Assembly: GCA_964020085.1 (NCBI GenBank)
Contig: OZ026600.1
Location: forward strand, 26,716,738-26,780,737
Source of the DNA: Micromussa lordhowensis
Taxonomy: Eukaryota > Cnidaria > Anthozoa > Scleractinia > Lobophylliidae
Length of the DNA stretch: 64,000 nucleotides
Direction: 5' to 3'
A program made the translations under genes and the position numbers. Positions 47,292 to 59,200 of this stretch are shown here, piece after piece. Numbering within the stretch: the first letter of the stretch is position 1; each line of letters begins with the position of its first letter. A model generated the notes under the pieces. The model was given only the letters and a program-made list of their open reading frames with translations, was not told the DNA's origin and made no database searches.

Positions 47292-50200
47292 ATGGCGAAA
47301 GGCAGGAGCTTAGGGAACCGAAGAAGACAACACGATCGAACGAAGAAAAACGGTAAAAAAGCATCAAAAGGTCAAAAGCGGCATCTTAAAGAATATGGAA
47401 AAGAGCATCTTGCAGATGTAGAGTAGGTTTCTTCCCAGGTTTCTTTGCTGGGTTTGTTGACATATTTCGTTTGTGCACACGTGTTTCGAATCCAGAAGCT
47501 TGCTTGACCAACTCGTGTTGTTCCCTACTTGTTTCACTTATCCTTTAGACACGAGAAAATGGTGAAGAGACCAAGGCAAGAATTCAATGGAGCTCAGGTA
47601 ATGAAAATACTTTATTACTAGACTTGTGCCACTTCAATTGCAAAGTGACACGCAATTGCAAAGTGACTTCTTGAAGATGAAGGGAAAATTGTAAATTAAA
47701 CGAGACTTACCTGTAAGGTGAAGTTTGATTGAGGTTCTACCAGGTCATCACAGCAGCAGAGATTACAGAACTTGTGGAATTAAACTGAAGGGGGGAAAAA
47801 CATAGTTAAATTGTGGTCCCCAGTCTAATGTAAAAGCATCTACTCCAATAGCATTGGGATCAGGAATCCATGAAACATAGCGAAGCAATTGATGGTTAAG
47901 TCTAGAGGCGAATAAATCAAGGTCAGGGTTTCCAAACAAGGAAAAAACGGCTGACAGCACTTGTTGATCTAGTTTCCATTCTGTTCGGTCATTAAAGACC
48001 CGAGAAGCAGAGTCTGCTTCGATATTCTCAACCCCAGGGATGTGTGCAGGTGTAATCCAGATATCTCTGTCCTTACACCAAAGCCAAACGTCTCTGGAAA
48101 TATTATTGCAAGGGGTAGAATGGGATCCTCCCATGTTCCTCAGGTATGATACCGTGGTGGTATTATCAGACAGAACTTTAATGTGGCAGTGATGTTCTGA
48201 GGAGCATAAAGCCTTGAGACCCCAAAAAACAGCGAGGAGCTCTAAAGCATTAATATGTAATTGAGCTTCTTGAGGGGACCACCTGCCACCTGTAGAAAGC
48301 CCATCTGAAAAGGCTCCCCACCCTAGGGTAGAGGCATCTGTTTTGAGTTCTCTTGTGATTTTCCCATGACTAATCTTTCTTTTGCATGTTTTGGCATGGT
48401 TCATCCACCAGACTATGTCATTTTTGGCTGTATCAGACAACATCATATAACTTTCAAAATTCCAGTTGGAATTTTTTAGTGCAGTTGATTTTTCAATCTC
48501 AAGTTGTCTGTAAAATAGTCTAGCATACTCCACACCAGGGAAAAAAGATACCATAATGCCCACTAAACGAGCAACCCGTCTAATAGGGACCAGTGTAGAT
48601 TGCAAGATCTGGTGTGCTGAGTCAAGCAGTTTGCCAAAATTGCGATCTGTTATGCTAACAGACATGTCCAATGAATTTAAAATAAAACCCAGATGTTCAA
48701 GGACCTGGGTAGGTTGAACAACTGATTTATCCAAATTAGGGCAGAAACCCAAGTCCCCTAAAAGGGTTAAGGTATCCTGAACGTTGGATGAGCATGCCGC
48801 ACTAGTGTCTCCTTCTAAAAAGGAGTCGTCTAAATACCCACTAGAAACATGCCCTTTGAGTCGAAGATAAGCGTAGACAGGTTTGAGTAATTTGGTAAAC
48901 ACTCTGGGAGCACAGGCAAGACCTTGTGCAAGGCAAGTAAATTTATAAAGCTTCCTTTTCCACATAAACTTAAGATATTTTTGATGTGACCTGTCAACAG
49001 GTACAGAAAAATAAGCATCTGAAAGGTCAATGGATGCCATAAAACAGCCAGGTTTCATCAAGTGAACACAAGTTTCAATATTATCCATCTTAAAATGATG
49101 GTAAATAATAAAACGATTGAATTCTTTCAAGTTTAAAATCATTCGGAAACTCCCATTTTTCTTCTCTCTGAGAAAAACTGGGGATATGAATTCAGTGGGT
49201 TCATGTTGGGACTCAACAATGATACCCCTAGACAAAAACTTTTCAATCTGTTGATCTAAGGCCAGTGCTGCCTCAGTGTTCAGAATGGTAGGCCTAACGC
49301 TACCTAGTTGAACAGGCTGTATGTCATAAAACTCGAGTTTGTAGCCCTGTACAACAGACAGAATAGTTCTGTCAGAAGTGATTTCTCGCCACTTAGCAAG
49401 AAAATTCTTAATTCTTCCACCCATAATAAGGGTGGGTGCAGAGCTTACCTTAGAATGAGTTATGACTGTTTCACAGTCTGTTTTGTTGTTTTCGTCTCGG
49501 TTTTGAGAGGTGCCTTCCTGTACGAGGGGCGAGTGCTCCTCTGATAGCCTCTGCCATGGTTGTTGTACTGGTTGAAGGGGCGCTGATTGCGCCCCCCTTG
49601 GCCCAAAAAAGACTTTGATGGCCCTTTATACTTCTGAGAACGAGACTTGGTGGATCCCGTAAGTTGTTTGGCTGCTTTGTTACTCTCAGTAACTGTTTTC
49701 AGCCGTTCGGCTAGATCGTCACCAAACAGTTCGCTTCCAATTGGGTGCTTGTTGTTACACAAGGTCTTGTAGCTGTCGTCTAGATCAGTTTTGAACAGGT
49801 CACGGCGGCAAATATTCAAGCTATGGTTAGCCGCCGCTACAAGAAGGAGTGAATTTGATAGAGCCTCCCACAAAGACTCTTTGGTTGGCATGGCAGCGTC
49901 TGAATCCAGAGATTCGCCCACTTTTCCCGTCACGTCGGCCAGTGGGATTAGCCCTTTAATCAGGGTGTCTTGCAAGGCTTGAAGCCTAGCATCCATGCTT
50001 CGTGTTTGCTTTTTAGCGATCTCCCAAATCTCAGGATTGACACGAGTTTGAGCAAGTAATTTGCTGTTTGTGGGCCGGTGAATGTTCTCTTTTCGCCGCT
50101 TAGTGGCTTGGTCATTTAGGCCACTGGCGAGGATGTTATTAAGAACGTTTGCGATTTTTTCAGAAATCGCTGGCCCCGTGACTTCGTCTTCCGTCACTTC

Positions 50201-53200
50201 GGTGACAAGTGAATCTACTTTGCCCCTGGCGTCGGTCGCTGATTCATCTGTCGTTTTCGAGCTGGATGGTTTGTCCGATAGAGGCGTAATTCGGGCTCGT
50301 TTTGGCGGAGGATCATCCTCCTTCTCGCTGTCAGACAACGGTAGATCGTCGTCAGCATCCAAATCTTGTAAGAACGCGGCCTCGTGAGCCTCTTTTAAAG
50401 TTTTGACAATGGGTGCCATGTCCTGCACGAGGCTTGTCAGAAGGTCGATTTTTTGGAGAAGCCTAGCTTCTCCCTCGCCTTTAGCAGAGTCAGAAACCTG
50501 ACTCGTGTTTGCAGCAGATGTAGATGAGTGTTGCAGAGGCGCTCCTGTAAGCGTTGGTCCTTTACTTGTCAAATTCTGCGAATTTGACTCAGTCGGTGAC
50601 TCCATGGTCACATCAAGGATGTTATCAAGAACGCCGGAACCCGGCGTAGACATATTGATTTGACTAAAATACACGGCAGTGATAAACTTTGCTTCGCAAA
50701 GATTGCCGAGGTATGATTAACTTGAAGAGTGACTTTACGATGGTGAGGATAAACACCGGATTGTTCTGTGCTAACTGACCAGCATTGCCAAGATGGCGGC
50801 ACAAGCACAAAAATTGGTCAGCTATGCGCATGCGCTATCTCATGGAATCTCTGCTGCGGTGACCTGGTAGAATACGGTGTTATTGCACTCCACTAATGCT
50901 TCAAGAATCTTGAAGGTATCAAAGCTCTTACCCTTCATTAAACAGGAAGAAATGCACGAATTGAAGGGCTACAGAAATTTGTAAAATAACTGTTGTTAAG
51001 TCAATCACTTGGTAGAATAATGAACTTTTGACATTTAAAAACAAAAAAAAGTCTTCAACCTATTTCAGACTTTGCTCCACAGGGAGCCTGAAAGAAAAAA
51101 TAGCAGCAGCATAGCTTAAAATCCACTTGATATCTTGTAGCTGAAATTCTTCCAAAGTTTGCATGCAATAAAAAGGAATCAAAAGTTGGCATCATACAGT
51201 TTAAATTATACTCCTGTGGGGGAATCTAATATGAAAAGGTTGGGAACACTTGTCAGAAAATTTGGATTAGACCCTTAAGGAGACCAATCTGGACATGGCT
51301 TGAGCTATATTTGACCCCTAAAAGATACCACTTAAAATGGAATAGGCTCGATTACCAGCTAGTGCAATCATATAGGTGAAGGTAGTTGCAAAAAGAACTG
51401 TTGTAGGTGTTAATCAGCCAACAGTATTTTAAGTCTGGTCCATTGAAACTGATTGGTCAGTTTAAAGACCCAGTTTCAGCCATGATGCATTGCACACTGT
51501 AAACCAAAAGCATAACAGACGTGCAAAAAGCATAATAGTCACTACTCGATCTTTAATTAACCCTGATGATGATGGTTGTAAGACTTGTGTAGAGGTTGTT
51601 GATCTGTCTATTGTTAGCAAATTAAGTTGTTCTATTTGACGTCCATCCGTTAGTTTTGAAAATGTTTTGTAAGTTTCCAGTAGTTGTTGGCTTCTGATAG
51701 AAACCTTAAGGATCTGTTGTCTCCATTAGATTCTAACAAACTTAACCTGTTTTAAACCAGTGCCAGTTCTCAGGAAGTAACTGGTGGTTGTGTCGAACAA
51801 TCATCGGAATTTGAAGCTAAATATTGTTTTTGTTCTCTGTTTTCTCTAGAATCATGAATCAGAAAGTTCTGATAGTGAACAGGAGATTGCTAATCCATAC
51901 TTTGAGTTGGTGGACTCATTAGGCATCAATTCTGGATTGTACAGAGATGACTTAAAAGAGAAATGGAAGGAGGATGAGAGTGAAGGAGATGTAGATGAAG
52001 AAAAAATGGAACAAGTTGAAAGTGAGGAAGATGTTTCAGAAGTTAGAAAGCATGTTAATGGTGACATAAAATCGACAAGACCAGAGACTTTTCAGGTACA
52101 TGTACCCATCTAGAGATTTTATCTTCATGATCAAGTAGGTAACCTGACCTTTGCTTGATACCTTAATGCCAAATAACCAAAGATACCCTGGTGTAGACCT
52201 TTATAGCGCAGTTTGCATGCAATAGTTGACCATAACATCACTGGAATTAAAATGATTTACACTGTGACAAATACTCAGCACCTTCTAAGCTATAACTTGC
52301 CTTGTCTTGGTTTCAAAACAGAATGATGGAGAAGAGGGTAGTGATGCTGGCATTGATACAGCGAGAAAAAGCCACGTCACTCAAGCTGACAGTAATGATG
52401 ACATTGATGATAATGAGGATGATCATGATGATAGTGATAAGGATGACAATTTTGGTGATGACAATGATTACAAAACTGAGAATATCGGCGATGATTATAG
52501 AAAAGAAAATGTAGTAAATGAAGAAAGTGATGACGATGATGAAAAGGAGGATGATGATAATGGAAGCGACAATGAAAATAGTAAAGGAAAAACCTTAACA
52601 GGTACATGTACAGTCATGCTGTATTAGCTAAATTCATAAATCTCAGGCAATTCTAAGAACTCAGGTTCTTTGATCATCCGTTCTTGACAAAGAGAGCAGC
52701 TAGTGGAAAATTAAACTTTACTTTACCAGTAAAATGTTTCAGATACTGTATATGAATTTTTTGTCTTTAAGATAGATTTCTATATGGCTTAAATCTGTGA
52801 TATGAATGGAATATAAAGACAGTGGTTTCTTGATTTTAAGTTGTATTAATAGATTATTAATACCTCTCTCTGTAGAATCTAAAGATCCATTTACTGTTCA
52901 TTTTGAACAAGACCTTGATGAAAGTGTCGAGAAGTCTCTAGGCAATCTCAGAACATGGCAGCAGAAAACAAGAAAAGTATGTAACATTTTCACTCAATGA
53001 TACATTGATCCACCACCACATTCTTTGAACTGGTATTAAAAGAAACATATAGCAATCAGTAAGGGGAATTGATATTTATTACCCCAGTTGTTGATAGACT
53101 GGATAATGCCATCCACAGGATAGATCGCTATCCAGCAGCTAAGTGTTAACAACACAAGCCACGCTATCTGCTGGATAGTGATTTATCCTGTGGATAGTGT

Positions 53201-56200
53201 TACATGTATCTACCTTTCAGACAACCCAGGTCAGGCTCATTATTCCGTTACAGTGCGACTACTCTAACCAAGGCCACCCGACATAATTTTCTACAAATTT
53301 AACAAATGAAAATCGTGGAGGTTAACAATAGTTTTCAAACAAATTATCTAAAATGACCACAAATCTGTTGCCTTTGGGATGTAGAGCTTGATTACAAAGT
53401 TAATTTGTTGGAAAACTATTGCTAACCTCTGCGATTTTTATTTGATAAATTTGTGGAACTTTTTGTCGGGTGGCCTTGGTTGGAGTAGTCGCACTGTAAT
53501 AGTAGATCTCAATAAATAAAAAATCATCCAGCAAAACTACCACAGCTGTATCAGTTTTGTTGAGTATAACTGTCAGTAGCTTTTTATTTTCACTTATTAT
53601 TTTAATTTCATTTTTTAAACAGTAGAGCCATCTTTCTACTATGCTTTTATAACACACATTGTACCATGTTTTCTTTCTTTCTTGAGGGCCCAGTTGTTAA
53701 AAGTGTGGATAACGACATGTATCTGTTATGGTTTAAATTTACTTCTGGTTTAATTTTTTTTTTTAAACCAGTTTAAATTTTTCAAACTAGTTTATATTTT
53801 TGAACTAGTTTATATTTTTGAAACTGGTTCATAGTTGAATTTTTCAAACCAGTTTTTTTTTGTCAACTATCTTATATAAAAAGGGAAAATATCATATCTC
53901 TTAACATTCCTCTAACCTATTCTCTCCTTTTCTCGCTGAGTTTCTCCTGATTTATTCTCCCATCTACTCTACCCCTTCCCCCAAATCCCCATTAAGCTTG
54001 AATACTAATTAACAGTAGGTTTCGCTTTTTTTTCTTTTTATCTCGTACTCACCGGGATTTGAACCGCCGACCTCTGGATCTGCTTCCCACTGTCATTACC
54101 ACTTGACCATGAAAGCAATGGATGCAAGAGCTCTCATACTTGTTTTAATTATCAGTTCATCACCCCAAGCCCCTCTCATATAAATTTTAATTTATTCATA
54201 AATACATATACATTTTAATTTATTCATACATGAACTTTGTCTTTATTACTAAGAAGCTAATCAATTCCAAATAAGAGCTTAGGCCTAATCAGGTCTAATC
54301 ACTAACCTGAGAGCTCAACCCAAACCACTAACTCATATGCAAAGTTCCCAGCCTAACATCAAAGCTAACCATTCTAAATAAGTGCTTAGGCCTAATCACT
54401 AACTTGAGTGCTTAACCCAAATTATTAAGACACATGCTCACATTCTGCTCAAAATTAAAAATTAAACTGGTTTGAAAATTTCAACCCAGTTTGAAAAATA
54501 TGAACCAGTTTGAAAAATTTAAACTGGTTTAACAGAAATTAAACCAAAAATAAAATTGAACCATAACATATCCACCAGACAAATTGTTATGCTCTGAATA
54601 AGTGCTTACAGACAAACTAAGCTATCCAGTGGATAGTGATTTATCTGGTTGATAGCGTTATTCATTTTCAGTGCAGAATGCACTATTTGGATGGTTTGGG
54701 GGCTGCCTGCCGCTAACGAACTATGGCACTAAGTTGATAAGGCGCTAAGGTGTTAAGGTGTAAACTTCAATGTTTGTATAATTGAATGGCTTGGTGCAAG
54801 AGGGGCGTAAGTGACTTTTTCGGGTAAATTTTTTCCTTCAAAAGTGCCTGAATTTTTGTATGTGCTTTTCAATTTAGTAGAAAAACATTCTTCTGTATCA
54901 TTTTTTTGGCTGAAATGCTCTCGTTCCGCTTTGTAATGCGTTCATTGTGCACGCTTCGATATTTTGACTTCGTTTTTCTCTGAAGCAAAGTGCAAACCAG
55001 CCGAAAAAAAATACAAGGGAATGTTTACTAACTTAACTTCACTTACGCCCCTCTTGCATAATTTCAATTAATTCATTACCATTGCAGCAAGAGGGTAGGG
55101 TGGGTAAGGTGCCTGTGTGTACTACGTAAAACATGTTACACCTACCTCAAATTTATGAATAACATCAAAGCTATATATTTGTTTCAGAAAATCCCTTGCT
55201 CTCCTTGTGCTACTATTCTCTTTAGAACAAAGCCAATTTTGCTCTAAACACATGCGCAGACTACATGTAGTTACCGTTCATGTTGGCTATACATTAGGTG
55301 GAAGATACATTGCATACGGGATCACACATCAACCTTAAGTGCTTTTCCTTGTGGTAGAACCCAACATGTAAGGGAGTGGAGTGAACCAGGCAGGGATTCT
55401 GGGACCTACCGTGTCAGAGCTATCAATTGCATTCTGCACCATCTGAGATTGTCTCACTAGTTGGATATACCAGGGCAGAAGTGTAACAACACTGTAAATA
55501 ACATTGCACATTAATTTGTCATTTTTCATTCTCAGATTCCTTCATTTGGTAGCATAACTGAGATAGTTCCAGCTGTCGAGGACTTACCCACTGTAGATAT
55601 AAACATTGACAAGGAGACAACTTTTACTGATTTGAAGGTAATGTTTAAAGTGTTGTCATCTACAAAATAGTAAGATAAAAAGCAGCTTGTACAGAATCAG
55701 ATTGATTTTATTCCAATTTTTTGGTGTTATTTTGGTAGCACAGTGTCTCTGAAGGATTTTTATTTTAATTATACATTATGGTAATCATGGTACCGATATT
55801 TTTCAAGTGTGGATTTGTTTATTTTATTTAGTTTTGTAGTTTTCCAGAGACTTTTCTTGTTCTTTCAACATTTTTTTTGCAATCATTGTATTGAAAAACA
55901 TGCTAAAACCACCCTGCTATTTACAAGAAACCACTAACAACAAGCTTGTAACATAATACATTAAAGCAAAATATTTTTCACTCTAACGCAGTAACAAGTT
56001 GACAAGGGTCTTGCTACGCAATCTACAAAAACCTGTACAGTGAAACTTCTAGAAAGTTCTAGTAAGATAGTTCCTGAATGCATAAAAATTGGCAGTCTGA
56101 AGATTCTAAAACTAAATTAAAGTCGGCATATGAAATAAGAAAGACTTTTTGTTTCATATAAGTCTGCATTTTGCAAGAGGGTAATTAATGCATTTCTTTC

Positions 56201-59200
56201 CAACACATTACCCATCAAAAGTTCTGCCTTACAATGATCTGCTTGTAAATTTATGGCCATCAACATAAATTTATCTTTTTGCAGATAAAAGCAAGACTTG
56301 GTCAAGCATGGCAGGCCAGTAATAAAATATCTGCATCTGAAGGTGTGTCATTTTGGTCATTTTATTTTTTGTCTGATTTTAATTTTTTTTAATGATCAGA
56401 ACTGCTCATCTAGTAAAAAAGTTGTACATTGAGCATTTTCAGTCATGAGGCCAGCAGCCATGCAAATTTCTTGGAACAAAGAATGTGTTTATGCAAGAAA
56501 AGAGTTCAGTTCTCATAAAATTGGTTTGCGACACCTATGTAACTGCTAGTTCATTGTTTTGGGAGGCTAATATGGCTGCTGAGAAGTTAATAAATAAGAA
56601 TAACAACTAATATATATGTAGAAGAAGTGACAATAAAAACTTGCGACAAAACGTTCCTTAATAACATTGTAAGATTTAAAAAAGTTAAAAAACAATAAAA
56701 AGCTATAGAAAGCTAAAATCGACGACGTTTCGACATTAACATAACGTCATTATCAAGTCAAGAATATATAAAGATAACTAATATATAGTTTCAATTATAC
56801 AGAAGTAGAAATCAGATTCTTTTTCCTGACTTTGACATTTCCGTCAGGAATTTATTTTTGCTCTTTAAATGATGATAATTGCTTTGTAAATCTTTCTTAT
56901 ATATTTAGTCGCTTCTAACATACATTGTGCCACTTTATGTATATTTTGGATGTTTATTTGACAGGTGTGTTCACTCCTCTTCAGCGGGATCTTTTTCATA
57001 AGATCAACTCATATAAGGTCAGTAAACTAAATAAGTTTGTTAAGTCACAGATTTTTCCTACTGTCAGTGTCGTAAGAGGAAAGTTGGTGTTAATATGATT
57101 GCTCAGTTATTTATGCATCAAGTTGTTAATCTAAACCAACCCACTACCCATTCAACCAGTTGGTTGCTTGGTTAGTCCATCATTCTGTCCATCCATCCAT
57201 CCATCTATTTGTCTGTCTGTTGGCCCATCAGTCAGTCACCTGGTCAGTCAGTCCATCTATTTGTTGGTTTATCAGTTTGTTGGTCTGCGAGTCAGTCGGT
57301 CAGTCAGTCATTCAGTCAGCTGCTAATGCTCAGCTAGTCCAAATGCTGTTCCATCTGTCTGTTTGTCCATCCGTCTGTGAGCCCATTGGTTGGTCAGTTT
57401 GTCATTCAATCAGTCCGTCAGGCTTATGGAATTGTAGGGAGTTTCATTTTAAAACTTTCTCAGCAGTAGGGCAACTGGCCATTGCTTCACATGCAAACAA
57501 ACCTTTTTTGAACTCAACTTCTTTATAATAAGGGCTTTTCTTCGATGGTCAAACCATGTCAACAAAATCATCCTCACAGCTGGTCAATTTGCCCAATCCT
57601 TCATGAAACCCCTGAATGTGTATAGTCACCGAGTGGTTTTTGTCTTTATTAGTCTTCCCCTGGTATTCGTGATGTTGAATAGTTCATGGCAATTCTCTTC
57701 TAATTTCAGGATGTATTTTATTCCAACCGAACCTTCCAAAATGGAGATGAAATAAGACGGCTTTATTGTCTTCATGCTGTCAATCACATTTTGAAGTAAG
57801 ACTGAATTAATTTCTGAACATGAGCTTAGAAATATAACAATTTGTATAATACATGTGTATGCAGCATTTACATGTAACTGCAATTTGTTGGAGTTAACAG
57901 TAAGGAAGACAGGTCGTACCCTTCTGGTCAGCAGCATTAAGATATGCGCATGCACAGGATTCCACCTGTTCTTGGAACGATAGGACATTGTAGCAGTCAG
58001 TGGTTTTTTGAGGCTGGGAACTCTTTTCACTGCTTTATCAGTGTGACAGGTGCCTGTTTTTCTCCCTTCTTGTCGGCACATTGCTTTGCCGAGTTTGACA
58101 CCTCTTTGATTTGCCATGTGCTTATGTGTTGTTTAGGCTCATTTCTATTGCAAGATAAGTTTTAAATCTCCAAGCATTTGCTCTTGAAAAACAGAACATA
58201 AAATTTACCGTGAACATGTTGCTTACTTGCATTCTATATTGTGATGCCGGGCCCAGCTGTTTGATTAGAAATATTTGCAAGCACAGTATGTAGACTCTTG
58301 TGTCTTTTCTTCGGAGATGCCGTAGCTTTACTTTGAGAAAGCTATACCTTTTTCTAGAGAGGTTCTTACATTTCTTGCATCTATCTGATTGGGCTTATGT
58401 TTCTCAAGCTCTATATACATGTATAGTTTTTATTCATCCTTTTGTTTGTTCTGGCACCACATGATTGAAATGTAGCTGTTTGCACTAAGAAGGACTTGAC
58501 AGTGATTTGCCACACCCATGCATGTTAAGGACTTGACTTGACTTGTTAAGGACAAAGCCGGAATTTCAACTCTGGCGTTTCCCTTGGAAAGCCCGAGTAA
58601 TCATAATAATCTATTACTAGATTATAATAATCTATTGCTGGATTATAGTAACGCAATTATTATCTATTATTATAATATAATCCACGGATTAATATTAATC
58701 CGCGTTGTCCTGCAGAAATACTGAAGCAAGAAGTGTTTGTAATTTTTGTAGTTGACATGATTTATGCTTTATACAATGTTTAGACTACTTAGAAACAAAT
58801 TTTTTATTAGGCTAATTTTTTGTCACATTTTCTGGAAGCTAAGCCATTACTGGTATTTTGTTTTTCATCTTATGTCATTAATAACAAAGGATTTTCAATA
58901 TTTCATTGTTTTGTAAAAAAAATATTTAAATTTATTATTATTATTATTATTATTATTAATTTTGTCATACCATTTTCAACGTAGCTGTGGATCCACAAGG
59001 TAATTGCCAAGTTGTGGATCCGCAGACTATTTTGACGAATGTCATGACAATTCATTGTCAATAACAGGACAGATGCATGAAAACTGGCATCAATTTGGTT
59101 TTTACAACAACAAATTGTCAAATATCTGCTCCCTCTCATTACCTGAACATTGCATAAATTATAAATTGATGTGTCTGTCCACTTATTGACAATGAAAATT

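Larger units (their letters stand above)
47735..50872 (-). mobile_element. DIRS-like retroelement with terminal inverted repeats, no recombinase ORF
   Basis: Bounded by imperfect inverted repeats at 47735-47766 (TTCTACCAGGTCATCACAGC) and 50844-50872 (ends GTGACCTGGTAGAA). No target-site duplication is evident, as expected for tyrosine-recombinase retroelements. Two minus-strand ORFs fill it: a gag-like protein and an RT/RNase H protein of DIRS type. No tyrosine recombinase or methyltransferase ORF fits in the remaining space. It is antisense to UTP25. Both ORFs are free of stops, so the insertion is fairly young or constrained. Confidence 0.75.
47598..51849 (+). other. UTP25 intron 2 (4.25 kb) hosting a retroelement
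   Basis: Donor GTAATG after GAQ, acceptor TTCTCTAG. The antisense DIRS-like element at 47735-50872 makes up about three quarters of it. The rest (50873-51849) is AT-rich with nothing recognised. Confidence 0.75.
52977..55535 (+). other. UTP25 intron 5 (2.6 kb), nest of transposons
   Basis: Donor GTATGT, acceptor TTCTCAG. Holds a TATCC repeat (53085-53230), a mariner-type MITE (53251-53496), a large inverted-repeat element (53704-54575) with a tRNA-like sequence, another TATCC fragment (54600-54672) and a 20-bp-TIR MITE (54795-55058). No exon seen. Confidence 0.7.

Noticed and set aside
57160..57528. 122-residue plus-strand ORF
   Set aside because: Encodes the degenerate tetranucleotide repeat only.
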